Assembly: GCA_030549175.1 (NCBI GenBank)
Contig: JAUKUA010000008.1
Span: 682,001-746,000, forward strand
Reading direction: 5' to 3'
Source: Lasiosphaeris hirsuta
Taxonomy: Eukaryota > Ascomycota > Sordariomycetes > Sordariales > Lasiosphaeriaceae
Length of the DNA: 64,000 nt
Under the pieces are notes generated by a model. That model ran no database searches and had not been told where the DNA came from. It was given only the letters and a program-made list of their open reading frames with translations. Shown here one piece after another: positions 55,927 through 64,000 of this stretch; position 1 is the first letter of the stretch, and each line of letters begins with the position of its first letter. The position numbers were made by a program, and so were the translations under genes.

Positions 55927-56076
55927 ATAATAGATTTGGGCTCATCCCACATACAATCAGTCGATAGAAACTGGCGTCTGGCATCAAATCTCTACCAGAT
56001 AACTATGCTAGCTTCCTGGCCCAAGATACCGTCAAATAGAACAAAGTTCGAGCCCAAATAGATTGGTTTTCTCCCC

Positions 56077-56565
56077 CTAATTAGTCATTCTCAGCAGCAT
56101 ACTGCAGCATCGCCGAATCGCCCACGGAGCGAACTCAGCAGAGTTCGGGTCGCAGACTTTCTTCCAGGGTTGGGCACGAGCCGTGGTTCTCAGAGTCGGG
56201 GCCGACGGAGCCGAGCTGGGAGCCGAGCTGGAAGCCAGAGCCTCGGGCTGCGCCTGAGTAGACGACAGGGCGTGGGGTGGTTGAACGTGGTCCATGCCGG
56301 TTGTTTTTGGGAGCAGTCCAGTCGCTGTGATACATTCAGCTTCCATAGCACCGGAATCAGGATGGGTCTTGAACACACCAGTGGTTTTCTGCGCGTAGGT
56401 AGCTGAGAAGTCTGATGGATTCTTGAAGGTGTTGCTGGGTTGGAAGGTCAAGGAATCTATCTTTGCTCCAGAGTAGATACGAGGCTGCTTTATCGTGGTT
56501 CGTGCTGTCGCACCCTCCATTTCGACGCCGGTCTGTGATGCAAGTTGCCTCGTGATAAGTAGCAA
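56077..56565 (-). CDS. Hypothetical small protein
   Basis: A single open frame with Ser/Ala/Pro-rich middle and TGVEMEGATARTTIKQPRIYSG near its start, preceded by a plausible 3' splice site (ATCACAG, about 56539). A short first exon from an ATG near 56600 would complete it. Ends at 56077 with AIRRCCSMLLRMTN. No domain recognised. Confidence 0.3.
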   Translation of the reverse strand: MLLITRQLASQTGVEMEGATARTTIKQPRIYSGAKIDSLTFQPSNTFKNPSDFSATYAQKTTGVFKTHPDSGAMEAECITATGLLPKTTGMDHVQPPHALSSTQAQPEALASSSAPSSAPSAPTLRTTARAQPWKKVCDPNSAEFAPWAIRRCCSMLLRMTN

Positions 56566-56883
56566 CGCGCTTGCGCTTACTCATTCGGGTGGTATGCACC
56601 ATGCAGGAATTTCATACTCCAGGGTGTGTGTCTTGAAAATGACGCTGGATTTCTCGATGCCAAAACCCCCACCTCAATTTTCGCGACCGCGTGCAATCAG
56701 ACCGCCACACCTCCACAACCCAATGCATCTCTTGCGACGCTTTCCCCGCCTCCTTTCCTATGCTGGACCGGCGTCCACGTGGTTAATATTAATAAAAAAA
56801 AACCTTGATCACAGCAAACATCTGGGCCGTCACAGTGGTTTCAGTCCCACCGGCGTTGCAACTTTCTTTTCCAGGCTTTCAGT

Positions 56884-59331
56884 ATGATCATCGCCCGGGA
56901 ACATACTGTTGTCACGCTTGGCGATGTTGCGTACTATGTCCGTGACAGGCAAGAGGTATGAAACGTGCCTACCACAACGAAGGTTCATTGACGCGTATAC
57001 CGTATAATAGAAGTCCGCGATTGTCTTCAGCCCAAACCATGGCAATTCGGTGAAACCTGCTGTTGTTGTCCACCTCAGCTGTCCCAGCGCCACCCGGAAG
57101 TCGCTCGAAGACGCGCTTGACCGCTTCGAGTCCGAGGATGATGTTTTCCAAAGGGTCTTTTTCGAGGGCGGTACCATCATCGCCCAACTCTCTGATGGCA
57201 GTACCGAATGCAGTAGTCCCGACGACGTGACGGATTTTCTGTGGTCTCATTCCAGCGAGCTGATCCTTTCTCCATCTGCCACGCCAATACCCGAAGGGCC
57301 ATACCTCATCAAGGGCGCTTCCCTGCATCAGGGGTGGCGCCTGTATGAAGATGAGCTGTTCGCGTTCGTCAGTGCCGTCGTCCCTGAGGATGGGCCTGAT
57401 GAGTTCCGGTACGATGGGCTGGTTTGCTTTCCAAATCGAGACGGCGCAGCCTGGCTAATAATGGAGAACAGATTTCAGCCACTCCCCATAAAGCGCATAC
57501 AGCGGCGTCCACCCTGTTGTCGCTGTGCCTTCAAGGTTATACTTTCCAAAGGACAAGAGCAAGCCGCTGAACGGACTTCGAATCACGGTTAAGGACAATT
57601 TTCATCTTGCTGGGGCAGTGACAACCATAGGAAGTTGATCCTTTGCTGCTTACTACGGCGTACAGAATGAAACATCTGCTTATGCCAAAGACCTCATCTC
57701 CCAGGGTGCCGTAGTTATTGGGGGAAAAAAAAGATGGTTGCCTTTACAGGTTCCGAGGCCCCACCCGAGAAGTCTATCGACTACTTTCCCCCGTTTAATA
57801 CCCGCGGAGATGGCTACCAGGGGCCTTCGGGAAGCTCCATGGGTGCTGCAGCGTCCGTCTCCGGCTACGAATGGGTAGATGTTTCGCTGGGAACGGATAG
57901 TAGGTGGCTTACCCTGGTTACCGTTGTTAGTATACTTACACCATCGTGCCAGCGACCGGCAGCATCCGAATGCCGGCTGCCTCTTACGGGCTGTGGAGGG
58001 TGAGGACCACTCCTGGGTCTTTCTCGCTCGAGGCTGTCATGCCAAGCGTCCCGTAAGAACAGCTGCTGAGCTTGATGTCCCTGAGGAGCTGACCACTGAC
58101 ATCTGCAACATAGTCCCTTTGATACGCTAGGCATCCTCGCAAGGACACCAGCGCAGATCGGTCGCATTTACTCTGCAGCTGGAAAATCCCTGGAGGGGCA
58201 AACACAGGTGAGACGGTAGATGGTCCTTCAGAAGATAAGTCTCTCACCACTGCAGAAACCTACCCGGATTCTATACCCCACAGACTTCTTCCCAATGCAG
58301 AACGGGCCCCAGCAGGCGATGCAGGAAGAGTTTCTCACCGCGCTTGAGAGCTCTTTGGGTATTGAACACACCAAAATCAACCTTGCCGAGACATGGGCCA
58401 TGAGCGGTCCCGCGGAGAGAGTCACTCCGCTGAAGGATTTCTTGAGGAAGGTATGTTTTATCTCACAACCTCCTAGTGAGACCTCTGACTCTACCTTACT
58501 GTTGTTGACAAATCGCAGTCGGGATACTGGCCGAATTTTTACGACGGATTTCACGCTCACGACGACCTCAACGAGGGTTATCCAAAGAAAGTTGGCAAGA
58601 AGGTCTACACAAGTCCTTTTATGACGACGCGGTGGTGAGAAACCTTTTGCTTTTTTTTTTTCCCCCTCGGACATGGTTGTGAAAGTATCGAATCACAGGC
58701 AGCGAGGCATAGACACCACCAAGGAGCAGCGCGATCAAGGCCGCCAAGAGTGCGATGTGGTGTCGAAGTGGTTGTTCTCGGAGCACCTTACACCGGATAC
58801 TATAATGCTCATACCTGCTGGACGGCCCGCAGCCAACTATCGCGACATGATCCCAGAGCCTGGTAGAGGGGCACCCCCTGACACAGCCTTCAGCCCTATG
58901 TATCTGGCGACTGTCCTCGGGGTGCCTCACCTCATAGTCCCGAGTAAGTCAGGAAATTATATCTCAAGGACCTGCGAGCTCACCCAGCTAACCCTTAGCC
59001 AAGTTGGCCAAAATCCTTTCCAGTCAAGAGTATCGGGAAACATCGAGTATGCCCCAATCGTTGGATCGTTGGTGGGGGCAAGAGGTCAGTTTTCTGTTAC
59101 ACCTTTCCTGGAACTCAACTTCTCCTGGCACATAATATGAGTCTCACCAGCGCATTATTCTCCTTAATAGGAACGGATTTGATGCTGCCCTCTACGGTAG
59201 TGGGAGCACTGACGCATGCTAGATGGCCAACCACGGTGTTGGTGGGCAGGAACACATTCCACCTTGGCGACAACAAACGAAACTCGGCCATTCACGACTC
59301 AAAGGAGTCTCAAGAAAAGACTAAACTGTAA
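56884..59331 (+). pseudogene. Amidase-signature family gene, disrupted at two or more sites
   Basis: ATG at 56884 (MIIAREHTVVTLGDVAYYV), an intron, then KSAIVFSPNHGNSVKPAVVVHL and a scytalone-dehydratase-like N-terminal region. The amidase domain starts KPLNGLRITVKDNFHLAGAV (catalytic Lys in VKDN). Then TGA at 57636-57638 interrupts TTIGS/SFAAYYG. Past it, GAVVIG is followed by a G5A8 run where the frame slips before KMVAFTGSEAPPEK. PSGSSMGAAASVSGYEWVDVSLGTD holds the cis-Ser and nucleophile Ser motif. An intron then leads to TGSIRMPAASYGLW, and later exons give SGYWPNFYDGF, SPMYLATVLGVPHLIVP, YAPIVGSLVGARG and TTVLVGRNTFHLGDNKR. A TGA stop (CGA-to-TGA fits) plus slippage in a homopolymer mark it as decayed, although the catalytic residues remain. 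Confidence 0.8.
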
Positions 59332-60067
59332 TGAGTTCCGAGTCCCGAACAAAATTCCGCATCCGTCGAAAACAGGTGGGCTGGAAGGCATAGCGTGTTA
59401 ATTCTAGGAAGCTAATCCAAGATTGCAGCGAGCTTCAGCAAATATTTTCCGGTGGAAACCCAACTGCAGGTGGTTTGTGGGATGATGTACTCTCCTGGCC
59501 TACGACGATTTTCGCAACCGTAGCCATGGCGACTGATATTCACAGTCTTCAGCAGTGGTGGTGGAGACCGTCAGTGATGAGTTGGCTCAGGGAGCACTGG
59601 ACCTACCTGTATACCAGTAGCTCTTACAGCGAATGGTTGCCCAGGATTGGTAATTCAAGCTGGGGCGCCCGCTTCTCTTTCTATTTGATAGTTAATCCTC
59701 TCTAAGAACGCGGAAACCTTAATAGACGATATTCTCTGATGCCGCCCCTCTACTAGAAATCTATTTCTCCCATCATCTTCTTTACCTATATAAGAACCAA
59801 AAGATAGGGGGGGGTTGGGGGGGGGGGGTGGGGGGGGTGGGAACCCGCCCTGCAGAAAATCAACAATTCCCACAAGCAATATGATTACATACGTGCATCC
59901 TCATCCGTTTCACATGAGTCTAGGTGTGCGCTGTATCCTCCAAAACCACCCACCGAAGTCTATCCTTCGGGCCGCCCTGCGCTAAGAGCAACACGGTATT
60001 CTAGTCAGAGTCAAGACTGTGTCATCATCCGAAGCTCCAGGCAGATGTCTCTCAACAAATTCCAGGA
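59332..60067. other. Intergenic region with G-runs
   Basis: Four runs of three or more G, of lengths 8, 12, 8 and 3 separated by T or TT, lie at about 59807-59841, a strong G-quadruplex-forming candidate. No gene recognised. Confidence 0.5.
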
Positions 60068-61624
60068 TCAGCCCCACGTCTTGAAGATCCAAGGCCATAG
60101 GGGGACGGCAACGCACACTGCAGTGATAGGGACGGCAACCTGGAAAAAGCGCATCAGCGGCTGGCCAGGTTCCTCGAAGACGTCGACGTTCATGCCGAAG
60201 AAAGACAAGACAAACGAGAGTGGTACAAAAATAAAGGTCAGAACGGTGAGGATTTCGGTCCGCCTCGACTGTGTGAGGCGTTTGCGCGCCTCAGCAATCG
60301 TGACGGCATTCATTTCGGCGGCGATTGTGTCGCTGCACCTCTCAGACAAGGCGGAGGCGCGGAGGTCCAGGAACGCCATGTCGTCAGCAACTGACTCAGC
60401 CATCTTGTTGACTCGGACCTGCGCCTCGGCGGCACGACATTAGGGCCAACCGAGGGCGGAGCGGTTCTTCAGGAGGCTCATGATACCACCGAAATAGGCC
60501 TTGGCGCGCTGGAGAACCTCGCGATCCTGCCGTAGGTATGCGACCCTTTCCTCGACATCTCCTCGGCCGCTTCCGTCATGGAGAGTGTCAAGCACGTCGA
60601 AGCAGCGACTCCACGACAAAGCTGACGTGGCGAGCAGGTCGCAGACGAGAACAAACGGGTCTTGATGGCCAAGAGCAAGATCCGCGGCATCTATCAATGC
60701 CACATCGCATTGGGCCCTGGACTGGCACGGGTCCGGCGATTGGTAGTTGCGCGTGTCTCGCCCGTCGCGGAGGACGGGCTCGGGAGACTCGGAGGCGCTC
60801 ACCGCACAGTGGCCGAAGCGTGTCAGTGGAAAAAACTCGGCGGCGTACCGCCCACCCAGCCCGGCCGACTGAGCCCATGGGACAGATGTGTTATAGGCAC
60901 CGCTGTCGTTGAACAGTATATCGCTCCACGCGCCACCGAGATGGCTCCCTGGTTGTTGGTTCGCCGTCGTGTTTGCGTGCCGTGCATACACGTAAAGGAA
61001 GACGTCTTGCTCGACGGTGAAGTACCTGGCAGCGTGGATGCTGACCCGTCGACATTGCTCGCTGCCTTCTGTTCCAAGCCGAAGCAGCCGCATCTTGGAG
61101 GCCTCGACTGCGCGGTCGAGCTCTTGCTGACTGATGGTGCAATGGCTCGGCCCCCAGCGGCCCACCGTTATCATACGGGCTGTAAACACCGGGTTGGGGC
61201 GGCTGGGAACCCCGCTGATGCGAAGTGTTCCTGGGAGCTTCAGGTGATCTAGGGCGTGAGCTAGCTCCAGTCCAAGTTCCCATCCCAGTCGACCGAGAAG
61301 GGACAACGGTGGCGAGCCACGGATGGATATCAGAATTGCTCCTGACCGCGAGGCTTGCGACCCGTCGTTGGCGTAGCTTCCTGGGGCATGGGAGGGATGC
61401 GCTTGTCCAACTACCGTTGCGTTATCCAAGTATGAGGCAAGAGAGGAGATGGCAACGTTTGCGTCCTTCGCACGGATTGAGTCCGGATTTTCGTCTACCA
61501 GATAGTTGATGATCCGATCAACAGCTCGTGCTGGGAAACGCTGGGTCAAGAAGCCCGCTTGTTCGAAAAGCCGGTACTTTTCCTCCCACGATGCCCGTCC
61601 GCCAGAGGTGTCGTACGGATCCAT
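60068..61624 (-). pseudogene. CorA-like membrane protein, interrupted by one in-frame TAA
   Basis: Start taken at MDPYDTSGGRASWEEKYRLF (61624); the upstream codons have no ATG. The long N-terminal domain is open to LLKNRSALGWP, then TAA at 60442-60440, then in the same frame CRAAEAQVRVNKMAESVADDM. The C-terminal two-helix module follows: EILTVLTFIFVPLSFVLSFFGMNVDVF, with the GMN motif of CorA-type Mg channels, and FFQVAVPITAVCVAVPLW. A CAA-to-TAA change explains the stop. Truncation would remove both membrane helices, so function as a channel would be lost. Fungal CorA-like proteins with large N-terminal domains are common and poorly characterised. Confidence 0.8.
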
Positions 61625-62077
61625 CCACTGATCAACAGCTTTATCCAATGTTCATCAGACGATGGTGTTGTCGAGTGTTGAATGTGAGGATTTCACCCCT
61701 CTGTACCTACCAGGAATGGAGATCTTTGCACAAGTTGCGGTTACTAGGCGTCTGCCTGGCCAAGGCTAAGAGATTGTCCTGGATCTCCAGGAAGGGAGGC
61801 GCAGGCAATGGTCCGCCATGGGTCGCCCCGAAATCTTGATGCGGGGCACCAAGCTATGAAGCTACCTGCAGTGGTGCGGTGCACAACCACCGTGGTCGAC
61901 TACATCTACGGGGAGGGTAGCACTAACTGATGAGGGTTCTCCGAGCGAGAACACAGCATGTATTTGGTCACGCAAAGTGCTCCATCAAATTGCAGGTTAG
62001 CTACCTAATTGTGCAGTGCGTGACGCTGAGCGAGGCAAATCCTTGGTGTTCCCCGGTCTGGTGCTCCCTGGTGCGAG
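61625..62077. other. Intergenic, nothing recognised
   Basis: Between the CorA-like start and the AsaB/CmcJ-like stop; likely promoter of the former. Confidence 0.4.
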
Positions 62078-63232
62078 TCAGAAGAAGCACACCACCCGAA
62101 TCTCGACACTCTCCCTCGGCAGTTTGGGAAGCGAGTCAGTCTTGAAGTCGAATGAAATATGGATTCCAACTTTACGATTCTCGTCAGTCCATGGATCCAT
62201 TTCCAAATGCCGTTCAACGAGTAGTTAGTGAGGCCATGCACAAAACTTACAAGGGACGTGGTACCCTCGAGAGTCGCAATTTCGGAAGACGGCCACTTCG
62301 TGCTTCGCCAGACCTTCAAAGAAGTACCACCGATGTGCGGGGTTGTGGTACAGAAGGATACTCTCGGTGGTCCGGTCAGAAGCGACCCTGTCGCATTCCT
62401 CAATGTCCTTGTCCAGATCAAGCGACTGGTAGCCACAGACCGCTAGCGGCCAGTCACTGGTAGGACCGTTGATCATTCTCCAGACACTGCGATCGGGTGT
62501 CAGCAGATGGGTGACGCTAGAGAGGAGGTCCCAACAGATGGCTGGGTGGAACATCCACGCGCTTGATGATCTGGAAGGGCCAGTTCTCGAGATGGGGGTT
62601 CCGTGCAATCATTTCGTCTAGGGCTGGTCGTGCCCCATTGGGGGAGAAGTCTAGCACAGCATGAAGATAGGTGTCAGCATTCCCTCGCCACAATCCAGTG
62701 CTGTGCATCAGAAATACTTGAGTAAAGATCGGAGGGTTTTTTCATACCACAATGCGCGGATAGGATAGGCTGTAGGAAACCCGTCCTCTCCATAGCCACG
62801 GCCGGGAAATCGGAGTTGCGTTTGCGGATCGGAGGGTCCGTTAGTTGACAGCTCTGAATGAGGAGCGATGGTATATACCTTGTGATTCAATACGTGCATT
62901 TCTGCCGGTTGTTGTTCCCCGAGTGCTTTTGCAACGCATTCTTTGGCAAGCGGCAAATAGATGTTAGAGACGTGTCCTTCGTCTTCGAAATAAGCAGCCT
63001 GCAGCACACATGGGGAGGATACAAGCTGGAAGCCATTTTTCTTTAGTGTCGGCAGCGGCGGTGCTAATCGGGCATTGGTAAAGGTTACGGGCGTCGGCTC
63101 AAGCACGCAGTTGGCCTGCTGCGCCCCTTTATCGAATGCGTCCAGTTTGAACATCACCTCGTACGGTTTGGTCGTCCTGTACTCTTCTAGTCGCTTGAGG
63201 TAAAGTACCTCCGTTTCGAATACGCTCGTCAT
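62078..63232 (-). CDS. AsaB/CmcJ-like hydroxylase/desaturase-family protein 2
   Basis: Minus strand. MTSVFETEVLYLKRLEEYRTTKPYEV starts at 63232. Conserved blocks in order: GFQLVSSPCVLQAAYF, EMHVLNHKVYTIAPHS, FPGRGYGEDGFPTAYPIRAL, DFSPNGARPALDEMIARNP, IINVWRMINGPTSDWPLAVCGYQSL, YHNPAHRWYFFEGLAKHEVAVFRNCDSRG, and PRESVEIRVVCFF with TGA at 62078. Frame changes between blocks fit introns. The junction before NVWRM needs a donor reading GCGCGT (GC instead of GT), and the junction before DFSPNGAR has no clean phase, so the His of H-x-D is not confirmed. It may be slightly damaged. Oriented toward, and paralogous to, the gene at 54737. Confidence 0.7.
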
Positions 63233-63746
63233 TGTGATTCTGATCGGGCATGCGGGGGAGTGGAGTCGTTAGAGGAGTTTCCATTCTGCTAGAAACAGTT
63301 CAAGAAAAGCACCAATAAGGCCCCTTTGTGGGCAAGACAGAGCAAAGGGAAACGGTGATCGATTCTGTGGTGTTACGGGCCAGGATTTCCCTGGCCTACA
63401 ACAGCTATCTTGGTATGGCCCAAAGGGCACTAGCTAGGCGAGGTGGCATATGCACCCTACACCCTCGAGGTGGGGCACCACCTCCAACACACCCCCTCAG
63501 ACGGCACTAAAGCCTGGATCTACATACCTATCTAGGAAGTTGTGATAGTTGTGATAGTGTTTTGCATCGCCAAGCGCCTTTTTCCTCCTTTAACTGCCCC
63601 TGAATCCACATCAATTTTCTCCTTTTATAGCTTTTCTGCCACTATATTGCTACAATACCTCGATATTCTCCTTTATCCAGGGTATCTAGATGTCAACAAG
63701 GCCCAACAAGGTAACGAATTGTACATGCTTTTCCTTCTACAGTAGT
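63233..63746. other. Intergenic, nothing recognised
   Basis: A pyrimidine-rich stretch is present, but I see no gene or RNA. Confidence 0.4.
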
Positions 63747-64000
63747 TTTGTAAGCCCATCTGCAGTCATGTCGGTTCCTAGGAGATGCCTCAGATCTATC
63801 ATCTTCTTCCTGACGCGATCTATTACCCACTTATAGCGGATATCAATACAACGAGTACGTGCCGCGTTAAGTGGATTCAACACGTTGGTCCTTACGTTGG
63901 CACTGTCAGTATATAGGATCAGTGGAATTAGCTACGTAGTACCATATTCCTTAAGGATCTCCCACACCCATCTAGCGGCCTGTGCCGCGGGTGTCAAATT
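63747..64000 (-). pseudogene. Ty1/copia polyprotein fragment (RNase H C-terminus)
   Basis: Minus strand from the window edge: AAQAARWVWEILKEYG, a TAG, then ILYTDSANVRTNVLNPLNA, ARTRCIDIRYKWVIDRV and LLGTDMTADGLTK. The order A..A.WVWEIL, YTDSANV, the (K)xIDIRY block and ADGLTK is the C-terminal RNase H region of Ty1/copia polyproteins. The internal TAG (CAG-to-TAG fits) shows decay. Truncated by the window end. Confidence 0.85.

Noticed and set aside
60538..61509. Plus-strand frames of 94-196 codons
   Set aside because: Antisense to the CorA-like gene, which has the GMN motif and membrane helices on the minus strand.
1..64000. tRNA or rRNA genes
   Set aside because: I saw no tRNA-like A/B-box pattern or rRNA core sequence while reading, but a tRNAscan run would be needed to exclude tRNAs.

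Overview
This window is filamentous ascomycete (Pezizomycotina) genomic DNA. Most genes contain short introns of about 50-100 bp with GT...CTRAC...AG signals. The gene families are typical of fungal accessory regions: P450s, UstYa/DUF3328 proteins, Zn2Cys6 and basic-region/ankyrin regulators, an NB-ARC/TPR receptor and Ty1/copia remnants. I cannot name the species. All exon structures below were joined by hand by checking splice signals and reading phase.

Layout. Positions 1-6.8 kb hold four poorly known genes, two of them membrane/coiled-coil proteins. Positions 6.8-9.9 kb are decayed transposons: an LTR rich in C-to-T and G-to-A changes relative to a sister LTR at 34.6 kb, a second LTR, and a pogo-like fragment. 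Positions 9.9-22.9 kb form a terpenoid cluster: GNAT acyltransferase, MFS transporter, two P450s, a chimeric terpene cyclase-prenyltransferase, and a TOXE-like basic-region/ankyrin regulator. Positions 24.0-33.5 kb form a RiPP cluster: six UstYa-family proteins (one lacking its catalytic histidines), a small secreted precursor with two identical 28-residue units, and one unknown intracellular protein. Positions 34-38 kb hold an LTR, a Zn2Cys6 regulator and an MDR oxidoreductase. Positions 38-43 kb are gene-poor with minisatellites and a long TTG tract. Positions 43-64 kb hold hypothetical genes and a graveyard of nearly complete genes that carry isolated stops or frameshifts: IAT-like acyltransferase, GH25 lysozyme, DUF3176 protein, NB-ARC/TPR receptor, amidase and CorA-like protein. 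Two AsaB/CmcJ-like genes face each other at 54.7 and 63.2 kb. The window ends inside a Ty1/copia remnant.

How the genes may work together. The cyclase-prenyltransferase should make a C20 or C25 prenyl diphosphate and cyclise it. The two P450s and the acyltransferase could then decorate the product, and the MFS protein could export it. Next to this, the precursor would enter the secretory pathway, be cut from its repeats, and be cross-linked by UstYa oxidases, most likely at the Tyr/Trp pair of each repeat. The regulator between the two halves could control either or both. Whether this is one hybrid pathway or two adjacent clusters cannot be decided from sequence alone. The RiPP half has no visible tyrosinase, S41 peptidase or classical Lys-Arg processing sites, so it is not a plain copy of the ustiloxin or phomopsin systems.
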